This document shows, one piece after another, positions 47,117 through 59,025 of a stretch of 64,000 nucleotides of DNA. The stretch covers positions 253,812,501-253,876,500 of the forward strand of contig NC_134137.1 of the NCBI RefSeq assembly GCF_033958435.1, in the 5' to 3' direction. The notes under the pieces were generated by a model. That model was not told the DNA's origin. It ran no database searches and saw only the letters and a list, made by a program, of their open reading frames with translations. Every line of letters begins with the position of its first letter. Positions within the stretch are counted from its first letter, which is position 1. The position numbers and the translations under genes are program-made. The stretch comes from Carettochelys insculpta (Eukaryota; Chordata; Testudines; Carettochelyidae).

Positions 47117-47490
47117 ATTAGTACCAGAGAGGTAGCTGTGTTAGTCTGTATTCTAACAAAACAAACAGCAGTCATGTAGCTCTTTAAAGACTAACAAGAT
47201 AATTTATTAGGTGATCAGCTTTCGTGGGACAGACCCACTTCTTCAGATCTACAGCCCTACCAGAACAGACCCAATATATAAAGCAGAGATCCAAAAATTG
47301 TTATCAAGGTTGACAAATTTGAAAAAATGTTATTGTTGGCAAATCAGAAGAGCAAGAGAAAGGGGTGAGGTGTGTGGAAGTAAGTGTTAGATCAGAAATC
47401 AAAGTATGTAAAAGAGTCCGTGTAATGGGTCAGGTAATTGTTGTCCCTGTTCAAACTGCATGTTAAGGTGTTGAATTTGAATATGAATGT
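47117..47490 (-). mobile_element. Penelope-type 3' fragment
   Basis: Inverted relative to the right part of the element at 41.1-42.6 kb: GAGAGGTAGCTGTGTTAG, then AGCTCTTTAAAGACTAAC, TTATTAGGTGATCAGC and TTTCGTGGGACAGACCCAC, and further on the AAAGTATGTAAAAGAGTCC and GTTGAATTTGAATATGA motifs that correspond to the protein C-terminus and 3' tail. The coding part is shorter and broken. Confidence 0.8.
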
Positions 47491-49254
47491 TGGAACTATT
47501 AATTAATGCCTGGGAATTATACGTCATAGCATAAAACACAGGATACATATCTATTTTTGGTGAGTGAATGTAACTCACACAAAGATATTTGGGCTAAATT
47601 TTTGTTAGCAGAATTTTGTCTTGCTTTTCCTACATATGATTTTTTTGGAGCCTCTCCTTAATTTGAGATTCAAGTTTATCCCATTATTCAATTAAGAGGG
47701 CATTTATACAGTATCATTTGAATTTTGGGTATGATAAGAAACAAACTCCTTCAGGTCTTCTTAAAATATATTTTAGTAGGCCCCTGTTTGTTCAGTTAAA
47801 AAGAACAGATACCTGTGGAAAACATTCAACAAGTACTTATTTAACTCACTAGATGAGAAAAGCCATTCACACCATTTTAACCGCAATAGGAATGTCTCTC
47901 TTCCTGTCTACATAATCCCTGGGTCTGACCAAACCACGCATTGGGGCTTCTAAGCCTCTGCCAGCCCAGGGACTGGCCAAAAGGACTGAGAAAGACAGAC
48001 CAGAGTGCTAACCAGAAGGCAACCCCACCAGCATACAACTAATCAATACATTTCATCTCATTACCGACTCTATCATCATATGGTGCCATGTAGCAAGCTG
48101 TAGTACGAAAGCTGTGGAAGTTTGATTATAACGCACATCTCTCAACATCGCTGATTGAATCTGCAAAGCCACATTGTTTAGTAACAAAGTATCTGAAGAT
48201 CCCTATGGCTTCCCCCCTTTGTTTAGGGTGATAATAATTGTGTGTACTTGGTAGACATAAAAACGTCTGAGGGACTTTTCCCTCCCTTCATATGATTATA
48301 ACTAAGGCTGGGTCCACACGATAGGACTGTAGGACAGATAAGTTAGCTGGGAGAGGCAGTCAAGGTAGCAGATAAGATTCACATACTCAGATAGCTTTAG
48401 TAAAATTAAAAAAAAAAACTAGCAAACAAATCACAAATAGCCATTTGGTCTCTGGATCAGGAGACGTCCAACCATATAGCATGTGTTAAATTCCTTTATG
48501 TGAGAGGAGGATAAAAGTCATTCTTCTGTGAGCTGGGTCGATTTTAGTTTTAGAAATACAAAGAGGTAGTTCAATACAGAGGGTGACCTTTGTTAAAAGG
48601 GAAAAATCTTCAATACCTAGTATTCACTAACTGCAGGTGTCTCGATGCTGGCTTTTAAATGAAGCCAGAATCCTATTGTTATTTCCTCTTGCTTTAATGA
48701 TGAAGTTTTACTTTCAAGTTTGTGTTTAGTCTCAGGCAATGAGAGTTCAGTCCCTCACTGGTATTGGATTCTAGGCACTTATTCCAGGTCTGTTGTCCTA
48801 CCATGAGGAAAGGTTTGCTGCTGACAGATGAGGAGGAGGCAGATTTAGTCTCCTAAGTGCAGAAACCTGAAATGAATGAAATGTCCTGAAGAACAAGAAG
48901 ACTGATTGTGAATTTGCAAGACTTTGGCTCCCCTCTGACTGTGTAGGCCTTGTTATCTAACTGTGAATTGCATCCTTCCTTATTCAAATTGATAGCATGT
49001 TCTAGGAGGGAAAGGGCTAGACATTGCCACTCTTGGAACTGTTTTATCTATACCAGCTGTTATTTTTCTGGCATGGGACTACAGCCAATCAACCTAGCAT
49101 GAACTATAGAGACTACATCATTCTACTCAGGCACTGATAAGAGTGACTAGTTTGTTGTTGGTCAATAATATTCTATCTATGGGACTTCTGTAAGCTCACT
49201 GCTTAAGCATCTCAACACCCCATTGGACATAAGGAAGGATCATCGCTCTGACGT
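47491..49254. other. Unique AT-rich DNA
   Basis: 48308-48330 (GGCTGGGTCCACACG) resembles a DNA-transposon end but no partner end is seen. Nothing else is recognised. Confidence 0.4.
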
Positions 49255-49400
49255 ACAGTTGGGGAATGGAAGCACACAGAGAGAGAGAGATTTTCCTAGG
49301 GTCACCAGGTAAGCCTGAGGTAGTTCAGGGAACTGACACCAGGGCATCAGAGCCCAAGACAATCCCTCTTACCACTGGCAATTTTTGTTTTCACTAGTGA
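49255..49400 (-). mobile_element. MIR-like SINE fragment
   Basis: GGGGAATGGAAGCACACAGAGAG, TTTTCCTAGGGTCACCAGG and CAGAGCCCAAGACAATCCC follow reverse-strand MIR order. The identity looks low. Confidence 0.45.
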
Positions 49401-51394
49401 TAAATAACTAAAATCCATGTATTCACATCTGAATATTGCTGACATCAGAGCAAAGTTATTGGAAGCCTTCCTAACTCATCATTGACTCTGAGCACTCAGC
49501 AGCTGACCTCCCAGAGATCTGCTGCATACTATCTTTCCAGCTCCTCACTGGAGATGGAGAGTTGGTGCTGTGAGGCCCTGACACCATTTCTTTCTCAAGG
49601 TTATTTCCATCCCTCCATCTGACATGGCTGAAATACATGCATTTACCCCATTATCACTGGTGAGGAGCAGGCCTAAAGACAGCTGGAGGCCCAGTTTTGA
49701 TAAACACCCAAAACTTTGGATAGTTATCTGAAGCACATCCAGACTTCTCAAACATTTTGAGTCAGCAATATGAGGGAGGGAACTGTGTGACACAAACACA
49801 AAAATATTTTAAAGAATAGTTTACTGATTTTTTGCAGAGTTTAATTAAAGATTCGGTTTAAGCTACTGGTAGCGGTTCCAGCTCGATCCTGTTTTATCTA
49901 GGCTGATTTGGCTGACCAGATGGAGTTGTACAGACATCATCTTTCTTAACATATTGTGTTAACTGGTATCTTAATCTAAGCTGTTAGCTGAAATCGCTAA
50001 GTCATCTAATGGCTCTCACACTTCTCCTATAATATTAGCTTTTGGGGCCAGTATTAAAAGGTTTTGGAAACAAATATTTTCCAATTCTCTTATTGAAACT
50101 CAGCCTGTCCCTCTTCATGACTCACCTAGTTCTTCCTTCTTTTTGCTTTGATAACTCCTATTCTTCATAAAACTCGTATTGTGCACAGCAGTATATTGGC
50201 TTCTCCTCTTTTCCATAGTGGTACACGTCCAGGAGCACCTGCCACGGACTGCTGGTCTCCCATACACCCCCTTGTGACTCTGCGAGTGCATTACACTTAG
50301 CCTCTCCAGGTCTTTCAGTCAATTATCCAGACTTAGGTTGGTTCACAATACATACTGCCTTTGGGAAGTCAGGTTGATTAAGCCTTTCTACCAAGTGTAA
50401 TTTACTTCATTAATTGTCCCACGTCATCTCATTCTGTGTTTATGTGAATGCCCTAATCAGCACTTGCCCTTATTAAAGAGAGCCCCCAGCCCAATTCCTA
50501 GAGCTGGATGTCTATTTCACATGGTCTCTTTCTCATAACAGAAGTGCCCAGTTTTCCTCTTTGGAGCTGGATTACAGTTTAGTCAGTTTAGGTCCTTAGC
50601 CATACTCTTTCTTACCTGGCCTCTCCCCCTACCCCCACCACCCCCAAATTATCTGCAGGAGAACTTCCCCTGCTTGTCTCTGTCTTTGAGAGATGAGCAG
50701 CATGAAGGCTGGTCCTTTCTTCCGGCTCATCCCCAGTTGGCTGGGTCAAAAGGGAACCTTATCACACTCATTCTGAAGGTTTCTCAGGCCTGGCCCTGGG
50801 CCATTAAAAATGGAATGGGGATTGGGACTGGCTTACCAATAGGCACCTCCTCCTTTAAGACTGCTTCATCACAGCTCCATTCTACAGTGAGGGGTACAAG
50901 TGTGTGCCATTTAAACTTCCAGATGACTGACTGGGGGGGGGGCACAATTCAATTTCATAAGGTGTGGATTAAATTCACCCCTGAAGTGGAGATCCATAAC
51001 CTTGTGTTTCCTTTTCCCTACACCCCCATTCAAGTCTAAAGGCATTTTAGGGTTGGTGCAGGACTTTACAGTGCAGAACTCTAAGGATGCTTAGAAGACT
51101 TCACTGTTGCTGCATCAGTGAAGGCTGCTTCCCTATAAGGCTGTGAAGTGACACTGAGGCAGCTCTGAAGTGCTTTAGCGGAATCTTTTCCTCTGTTTCT
51201 TTAGGAGAAGAAGATAAATTAATGCAAATAATAGCATTTACCTGACACTAAAGTTGGGAAATCAACACACATATATGAGAAATTTTTAAAAAATACCATT
51301 TCTTAAAGCTTGTTGCACATGCATTCTCAAATTCTCTTTCCCCCGCTAAAAATGTACAAGCTAGCATATTATTCCCTATGCTAATATTTCCCAA
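49401..51394. other. Unique DNA, nothing recognised
   Basis: A frame of 121 codons at 50674-51039 (plus) has no domain. A G-run lies at 50934-50942. No gene can be supported. Confidence 0.45.
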
Positions 51395-52024
51395 AGCAGG
51401 GGGCATGAAGATCCCCCATCATACCCCCCCACCCAAAGAAACAGCTGGGTTTTGCTTCTGGCTCTCAGACCCTGCTATTTGACGTGGCTGACCTGGCGCA
51501 GCTGCTATAAAAAGCAGGCAGCCAATGAACACCCACATGGAGCTAGCTGCCTCCTGCAAAGGTGAGTGAGTATGGGTTGGGGGGGGGGCAAGGAGGAGGA
51601 GGATGGGGTAGATGGGGGACTGCAGGTGTCTGGCTTGGGAAAGGAGGATGGGGATGGGGTAAGAACGGGGGATTGGTGGTGCCTGGCTTTGTGGGATGGG
51701 AGGATCTCAAGCGGGCAATTTGCAGGCCTCAGGCAGCTGGCCAGCTTGCAGGGCTTGCAGGGCTTAGGTGGCTGGCCCCGGCATCACAGGGCTCAGGTGG
51801 CTCAGGCTAGTGGGGCGGTGGCTGGCCTGCTCTGGCAGTATGGGGTTGGGGCAGGCATCTGGCTGGTCTTGGCAGCGAGGGACTTGAGCATCTGGTGGCC
51901 AGCTGGCCCCAGCGGGTAGGTGGCTGGCCCCAGCAGTGCAAGGGTTGGGCAGGCAGATCTGGCAGTGCAGGTCTCAGGCTATCACCCAGTGTAAGAACTG
52001 TGGAGTCTCAACAGTGCTTGAAGT
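51395..52024. repeat. GC-rich degenerate repeat, possibly hAT-derived
   Basis: The left part (GCAGGGGGCATGAAGATCCC) recalls the GGGGGCCATGAAGTTTC text of the hAT-like element at 55004. The middle repeats GGTGGCTGGCC/GCAGGGCTTGCAGGGCTT modules. Frames here are Gly/Trp-rich translations of this repeat, not proteins. Confidence 0.4.
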
Positions 52025-52124
52025 TTTGGGGGGATACAGGGCAGTCGTCATTACTATGTAAGAAATGGATTACAGAGGGCGGCCCCACTCAAAGCATTGT
52101 GTGAGTGAAAAGTGGGAGGCATAG

Positions 52125-52981
52125 TGGTTGACCCAGTTGGGTGGAAGCCTTCAAGCTATACAGCTGTAAGACTGGTTAGAGTAGTTTTCCCCCCACTGTT
52201 CACAGATAGACCTAAAGATGGGTCTATAGTTATTCTGTGAGAATCTACCTTAGTGGGCACTGAGATGCTGGGGCTAGGCCCAGAGCCGAATATCACCATG
52301 AGCTGAATCACGGTGTTTTGCCCACAGCAAAACTCACAAGATAGCAGCAGGCATACGACTGGTAGGAGGAGCAGCGGGAGGACAGATGACATGACTGGCA
52401 GATGGCTGGTAGGAGGAGCAGCAGACAGACGGATGGTGTGACTGGCAGATGGTTGGTAGGAGGAGCCAGAGGCAGGGAGCAAGCGCATCGCCAGACCAGC
52501 GTGAAGGGGACATTGCCTCTGGTTCAATGAGGGAATGCATCAGGGTGATGTGTCAGGGCCTGCACAGACTGGATTGAGTTGTAAGTGGGGCATTTTAAAA
52601 GGGCGTATGAAGAAAGTTGGGTGTGTGGATTGGCTGTTTACAGTATTGGACTGGTGAGCCTGAGAGGCCAAGGACACTGCTCAATCCATTTGAACTGGGA
52701 CAGTTACTTGAGGGTTGGTTATGAACTCTGGGTGTGGTATTTTCCCAAGCTTATGCCCTATGACTTTTCTGCCTCTTTCATTAGAAGTTTCTTTTCTACA
52801 CTCAGACTCTGTGCTTGCAAGTGGGGAAGCATTGCCTCTCTGAGGCACCCAGGGGTGTGTGAATTTCCCAGGCTAGTGGGTGGGGGCTCGAGCTAGTTCT
52901 GTGTGAGATGGATGGAAAGGAACCCCTACATATTGAACCCGGCCCTGGTTGTTGCCGACTCCTTCCGGCAGAAGGGTTACA
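52125..52981 (+). mobile_element. Solo LTR, 857 bp, with CATAG target duplication
   Basis: The element begins TGGTTGACCC, ends GGGTTACA (TG...CA rule) and is flanked by identical 5-bp CATAG (52120-52124, 52982-52986). No primer-binding site, polypurine tract or internal region adjoins it, so it is a recombined solo LTR. At 52356-52470 it holds a short tandem repeat with three copies of a GGTAGGAGGAGC module. Strand is by convention only. The family could be Gypsy or ERV; the end text CGGCAGAAGGGTTACA looks familiar from sauropsid LTRs but I cannot name it. Confidence 0.7.
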
Positions 52982-53004
52982 CATAGATGAGTACTGACAG
53001 TTTT

Positions 53005-53095
53005 ACAGGTGGGGAAAAAGGGATGGAAGCAGCTAAAAGTGGCTTGCCTGAGACTACGTGGTGAGTCAGTGAGAGAATCAGAACAGAAGGCAGCA
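53005..53095 (-). mobile_element. MIR-type SINE fragment
   Basis: TTTTACAGGTGGGGAAAAAG, GTGGCTTGCCTGAGACTAC and GTGAGTCAGTGAGAGAATC are reverse-strand MIR core landmarks in order. The solo LTR inserted just beside it. Confidence 0.7.
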
Positions 53096-53189
53096 TATTT
53101 TTGTCACTTTTTCCACTGCTGCTGAATTCCAAAGTGTACTTTCCACGTGCAGAGGCATCTATATGCAGCACTGTATAAGATGCTGTGCA

Positions 53190-54110
53190 GATTTGCTGAC
53201 CGTACCACCAGTTGATTTATTTCATGTACTTTGTTAATCTAGTAATGCTTCCCATGGTCTCGGGGACGTCTTTTAATTTCTTAGCAATCTTGATAGCTTT
53301 TTCTGCTTTGGCTATAGCAAGGCAGGGATGTGACAGGTTTAGGTTCTGCTGATATTACAAACTGCAAATTCCTGTCAGACAAATTTGAGTTACATTGTCT
53401 GTAATTATAGTCTCTGGAATTCCATGCCAGACAAAGTATTCAAGGAGAGGTGCTGTTGTTGTGTATAAGGGATCTGCTTCCTTGTAACCCAAATAACAAT
53501 CAACCATTGCAAGGTTTCTTGATCGCCCACTGTAAAAAAGATAAATGCCTAATTTGCTCCAAGGTCAATCACATATCCCATGCATCATGATCTCCTTTGT
53601 TGGCCAAGTAGGAACTCACTGTAGATGCTGCATTGGCTTGCAACTGTGAAACCTCAGCTTCATTGCCTGAGGTTGGTGTATACAACAAGCCTTGTAGAAA
53701 CACATCATCACCAATACCGTTGGAACATAGGCACTTGAACACACTAACATTCATAGCTTCAGGTAGTGCAATGCTACTATCTTATCTGAGAACAGCGAGT
53801 TGTGAGATTAGTGTTTTGCTATATTTCTTGTATTCCTTCATGTCTGGTCACCCTGTTTTGGGTTTTTTGAGTGATCAAGTGTTGTCTTACACTGATAGAA
53901 GCTGCTTATCTGTGACATAAAGGATGCCTCTGTGTGAAGAACTTGAGTACATCAATGAAAATTTCTTGATGTATGCTGAAGAGTTCTTCTGAGAATCTCT
54001 GAAGTCATACTGGAAACATATTAAAATAGGCTGCACAAGTTTGTAAGCTTGTCCACATACTTGTGATACCATTTCAGAAGTTGAAACTGGTACATGGAGA
54101 ACAACAGTCA
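53190..54110 (-). pseudogene. Ty3/Gypsy integrase fossil
   Basis: In intact elements, integrase inserts the DNA copy into the genome. On the minus strand, one frame reads PTKEIMMHGICD, then PWSKLGIYLFYSG and MVDCYLGYKEADPLYTTTAP (about 53,590-53,450), then GIPETIITDNVTQ (about 53,430-53,390) and, shifted, AIAKAEKAIKIAKKLK (about 53,320). The order matches the gypsy integrase core. The first catalytic Asp of the ...DLF box is Tyr here, and the TDNG box reads TDNV, so it is inactive. Upstream sequence to 54,110 is probably its zinc-binding domain and RNase H remnant but is too decayed to place. The gag-protease fossil at 45.2 kb may come from the same family. Confidence 0.7.
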
Positions 54111-54299
54111 CATTGGGTCAGCACCGAAGCTAATTTTTTTCACTTGTAGTAAATGCCATGAAGCCAAGTGCTATACACTGGTAGTCTTGCTGTGTTATTC
54201 TAAATGCGCTCTCATTAGAAGCACACTGCATGGTCACAGGTTATGTCAATCGAAGACACTTTATTACCTTGAAGTCTGGATTCCAACTATCACTAAGAA

Positions 54300-54998
54300 C
54301 AGTGTTTCTGAAACTGGGATCTGTGGACCCTCAGAGCCCCTGAGGGTACCTCAGAGGTCTACAGCCCTGCTGATCAGCTGCTCCCCCTTCCTCCCAGTGC
54401 CTCCTGCATGCAAAGTGCCCAGCAGCACAGCCGGACGACAGCAGATGTCCTACCTGCCCTGGCTCTGTGCACTCCCAGAAGGGGTGGCACACCCCTCCAG
54501 CCCTTGAGAGAGGCAGGGGGTGTCCATGTGCTGCCCCTACCCCTAGTACTGACTCCTCAGCTCCCACTGGCTGGGAACTGTGCCCAATGGGAGCTGCAGG
54601 AGCAGTGTCTGTGGGCAGGGGTAGCGCACAGAGACCTCCCGCCTCTCCCGCTTAGGAACTGCTCCCACAGGAATGTGCCGGTTGCTTTCAGGAGCAGCCT
54701 GAGGTAAGCCCTGCCTAGCTAGAGCCCACATCCCCTCCTGCACCTTACCCCCTCCCCCCAGCCCAGAGCCCACACCCAACTCCCTTCTAGCACCTGTACC
54801 CCACGCCCCTTCCTGCACACCCAACCCTCTGCCCCACCCTGAGGAGAGTGAGTGGGGTAGGGGCCTCAGAGAAGGGGAGGAGCAGGGTCCTGACCTCGGG
54901 GAAGGAGGCACGGCAAGCTGAACTGGGGGGCTTAGAGGTCCCTCAAAATTTTAAATCAAAATGGGTGTCCTTGGGTTGCTAAGGTTTGACAAAGCTTC
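54300..54998. mobile_element. hAT-type element, about 700 bp
   Basis: It starts CAGTGTTTCTGAAACTGGG and ends near GGTTTGACAAAGCTT, an imperfect inverted match. ATCTGTGGACCCTCAGAGCC near the left and CCTCAAAATTTTAAATCAAA near the right are the typical flanking text of 'CAGTGTTTCTCAA' hAT elements. The interior (54360-54920) is GC-rich with no transposase; its frames are low complexity. No clear 8-bp duplication. Confidence 0.55.
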
Positions 54999-55003
54999 TA
55001 GGT

Positions 55004-55215
55004 CAGGGGTGCGCAAAGTGGGGCTGGGCCCCCTCAGGGGGCCATGAAGTTTCATAAGGGGAGTGCAGCACAATTGGCTGCTGGGCCTCAGGCTCATCCA
55101 TCTCTTTAAAACTGTTGAAATATGTTACTGATTTTATGTCTGTGCGTTCACATTTATATACCCATTAATCAAGTTTTACATTCTACAGACTTATTTTCTT
55201 ACACCCTCTAAACTT
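55004..55215. mobile_element. hAT-type element, left part
   Basis: CAGGGGTGCGCAAAGTGGGG is a clear hAT-type end, followed by GGGGGCCATGAAGTTTC. The right end was not found and the end coordinate is approximate. Confidence 0.55.
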
Positions 55216-57053
55216 CCCCAGGAGCTAGTTAAGACTCCTGCTAGACACCCTGTCTAAGCAACTGCTGACCAATACAGAGTGAGATTTTCAAACAAGCATG
55301 TAAGTGATTGAAAAGTATCATTCCTATTGACTTTCAATGGGACCTATATCCTGAAATTATATAGATGCCATTGCAAATCTCACATGCGGTCTATCTTTTT
55401 TTACTCAGTTTGCTATCTCGCTCTGTGTGTGTATCAAGTGAGTACTTACATCCACAGACAGGCCCATCGATTGGGCAGTGCTGCTATGACAGCAGCTGTC
55501 TTGGCTGAGCGACTGAAACAGAGATCACCAATGTGAAAAACATGAACTGCTACAGCTTGAGTGAAAGAGCCAAGGCTCTGGAAGCCAGGGGCTGCTGCAA
55601 CTTGTATCCAGTGCAGATTGGCAGAGAGGGGGCCCTGGAACACATGCTCACCAGTAGGTTATGCTACCAGATAATTTTCAGTGAATTCCCTGCATTCAGC
55701 CACTAAGATATGGTCAGCAATACCTTTAATCTGAGTCCTAGAAAATCTCTAGCAGTTTGGCACTTTTCTGGAGCAAGCAGACACATCAAGATGTACAAAA
55801 GGAGTTTAGAAGATAGACATATAACTGATTCCCTTAATCAAATATAACCTGACAAAAATCTTTGGCATCTAAGTCAATTTTGGCTTTGGGATTCTTGCTA
55901 AAATTCTCTTCCTAGTATTGGAACAATCAAAACTGTGAGATTCGAGGGAATCACACCTTAGAGGTTGTTTGCTGGTTTCTTTAAGCAGGAATTTTATTGC
56001 TAATTTATTGTTTTGGGGAAAACTCCCTTTAAAAAGAATCCCATTACACAAGATAGTAAATATGCATTTCCTGGACTTTCATTAAAAAGAAACTTTGCCT
56101 TGTTTGATGGCTGTACTAGTTTCACCTGAGTTGATTTCCAATTTATATTCTCTTGGAAGACTTCTGAAGCCTTTAAAAACATTTCTGTATTGATCCAATT
56201 ATTTGTTCCTTTGTTAGAAGCATTTGACTGGAACTGTCAATAACATCCTACATTGTTCACCATTTGCAAGTCTCAGCTTTCCTTTTGATTGGCCTAACAG
56301 CTAAGGAACCTGTGCAGTGCCAGTTATGTTAAAATCAAATTTGTGAAGACTGCTCTTGTCGGAGCATGTTCATGTGAATTTTCCCTTGGGAGCACACTGA
56401 TGTGACTTTCTAGAATTTTAGCCTGGGGTTACCCTACAGCAATTTTGTTTGATTTATCTCATACACTATTGTAGTAATCCTCAAAGTCTGACAGACAATA
56501 GTTCTAATGACAGTGTAGCTACTGGAAGTATAAACCAGTTCATAAAAATCTATTAATCCAAGCCCCGAAGGAAGCATTATGCTTTTCTAATCAATCTGCT
56601 AGCTAACACAGTCAAAAAAAAAATCTAGGTGATTTCTACATCAAACCTATAAAAGTTTTTCAAGTGTTTTAAAAGATGAAGACTAAATTAAGACACAAGA
56701 GGCAAGTCATGCTGTCTGGAGTGACTCACGACCATGGTGCTTACCTCAGGGCATACTATCAAAAACAAGGCAGATGCCCCAAACTGGTATCTATGATTAG
56801 ATTTCACCAAACCAATAACAAATGTGAATTCCTGGATTTTTCTACCAGTCCTACCATGAAGTCACAGTCTCCTTAGATTGGAGAGTCTGTCTTGCCAGCC
56901 AGACAAACTGGACTTAACAATAGAAGTCTCACACAGACATATATACGTTCAGGTTGCTTCTAGTCCCAAGAGACTTAAACAAGATCAAGTGGTCCTCTAG
57001 ATCCTAAACCAAAGATAATTCCTGCAGTGAACTACTTAAAGGTTCCCCCAGCC
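55216..57053. other. Unique AT-rich DNA
   Basis: No gene or repeat supported. Confidence 0.45.
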
Positions 57054-57684
57054 CAGGGTGGGGATGGTAGTGGAGGTAAAGGCCTCTCCACAGCTTCTGC
57101 ACCCCCTCTTGCCCAGACCCCCTTAGCTCGCTCCTTCATGCTCTCCCACCCAGACCCCTACTCTCAGCCTCCTTCCCTCTCACCCAGGACCCCCCATGCC
57201 CACCATGGTCCTGCACCCTCCTTCCCACCCAGGCCCCCACCCTCAGCCCCTTCCCTCCTTCTCAGACTCCGCCCCCAACCTGCTCCTGCACCCACCCTCC
57301 TCCCCAGAGGCTTCACCTCCCGCCTGCTCCTGAACCCCCGCACTGCTGCTCCCAGCCCACTTATGTACCTTACCTTCCACCCCGATCCCCTGACCCCTAG
57401 CCCGTTCCTGCGCCTTCCCTCCCATCCAGACCCCACTCCTGCTCCCCAAAAGTCCCCTCCTGCAGAATGAACCTTGAGCCCCCCCCCACTTTTTGTCCCA
57501 CCCTGGGACCCCAGAAAGGTTCAGCTGGCCTAAAGGAAGCCCTGAACCTCAGTCTTACCTTCTGCTCATGGTGCGGGAGCATGAAGGTAGTGAGGTGTCT
57601 TAGTCAGGGACTGTGTTTTCTGGCCCCTGCCTGATTTTTCTGTGGGTCTGCGGCCCCTGACCCAAATAAGGTTCCCCACCCCTG
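57054..57684. mobile_element. hAT-like element, pyrimidine-rich interior
   Basis: The ends CAGGGTGGGGATGG and AGGTTCCCCACCCCTG are inverted. The interior is a C/T-rich run of CCCACCC/CAGACCCC units, which translates into a Pro-rich 147-codon plus-strand frame without domains. The 8-bp flanks do not match, so the boundaries are provisional. Confidence 0.5.
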
Positions 57685-58675
57685 GCTGAAAGTCTCTGAC
57701 CCTTCACAGTTCAAACTGCTGAGAAGATGCAGTTTCTTTCTGTCAGGGATTTTTTTAATTGCTTCCCCCCCAAAGTTCAAAATGATGAAACATATTTTAA
57801 TTCTTTACTGATTGGAAAGACTAATTTAAGGAAGAAAGATTTTGTCTGGAACCAATATCAGAGCAACTGCCCCATGGTTACTTGGATCATTCCATTTATC
57901 CTTTGAAATAGTGGTACAATGTTACTTACTTTCCGGTCTGCTGGAATTTTCATATAGTTCCAAAATTTGTTAGAAGTCAATGTGAATCGTTCAGAGAGCT
58001 CTTCTGCCAATTCTTTTATTGCTTTTGGACACAAGTTATCCAGTTCAGAATGCTACGAAGTGTTGAGCTTTAATAGTTGCTGTTTAACATCCTCCCTAGT
58101 TACTGACTGAATAGGAAGCATTTCATTACCAGCTAAAGAATACATCGACTTTTTTTTCTGAAGACAAACCAGAAGCATTTACCGTACACTTCTACCTTTT
58201 CTGCATTATGATTGGTGATTTTATTATACTTGAAAGGATGGTAATTGTACAATTGCCAGAATTTCATTTTTTCTTGATATATGTAAATAATCCCTTCTTA
58301 ACCTCTCTCCTAGTTGAATTGGTCATGTCAGAAATTGTAGCTGTGTCTTCGGAAAAACTGTTAATAATCTGTACATATTTCTATGGAGAAATCACAAATG
58401 AATAATTTTCTGCAAGCAAAGAGATTTCCTTGTAGTCCATTTCCCTTCATCCACAATATCTAAGATTACTTGATTTAAAAAATGAAAAGGTTTTTGTATA
58501 ACTTATCCAGCAATCACTGGTTCACTTATTTACATTTTAAACTGTGCACGTATAATTTGAAAAGGACTTTTTAGCATTGGACTGTGGCTTTAGGGGCATG
58601 GTCCTGCCCACATACAGTTCAACGTGAGTTTTGCCATTGATTTCAGTGGGCATGGAATTAGACCCTATAGGGCTA
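57685..58675. other. Unique AT-rich DNA
   Basis: No feature supported. Confidence 0.45.
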
Positions 58676-59025
58676 CAGTGTCCAATATGCTCCCCATGTG
58701 GCAAGCGGGGCAGCAGGATGTGGCGAATGTGGCTCCGGAGAACCACACACGTGGGGTGCCTCTCCCACTGCTCCATGCACGTGTCCTACCACTTGGTGGG
58801 ACAAGCGCATGGTGGCAACAGCACTGCAGACTCCTGTGGCCCCACGCAGCAGTAACTCCAGCCATGGGGCGGAGCAGCTGCAGCCATGGGGTGTCACACA
58901 GCAATGCAGCTCCAGCTCTGGTACAGCAGCTGCAGTGAGTAATCTCGGGCTGTCGGGTGGGAGTGGCACTTGGCTGGTGTGGAAGGTGTGTGTCAATCCA
59001 TTCAATTTTTTTTTGGACACCACTG
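58676..59025. mobile_element. hAT-type MITE, 350 bp
   Basis: The ends CAGTGTCCAATATG and TTTTGGACACCACTG are inverted repeats of the same type as the element at 63849. The 8-bp flanks match at about five positions. The interior is GC-rich and codes for nothing recognisable. Confidence 0.65.

Noticed and set aside
51562..51919. Gly/Trp-rich frames as a secreted protein
   Set aside because: They follow a degenerate GGCTGG-type repeat and lack any motif.
52156..52527. Minus-strand frame with a hydrophobic stretch resembling a signal peptide
   Set aside because: It is inside the solo LTR and derives partly from its short tandem repeat.
57027..57470. Proline-rich 147-codon frame
   Set aside because: A translation of a C/T-rich repeat interior between hAT-like ends.
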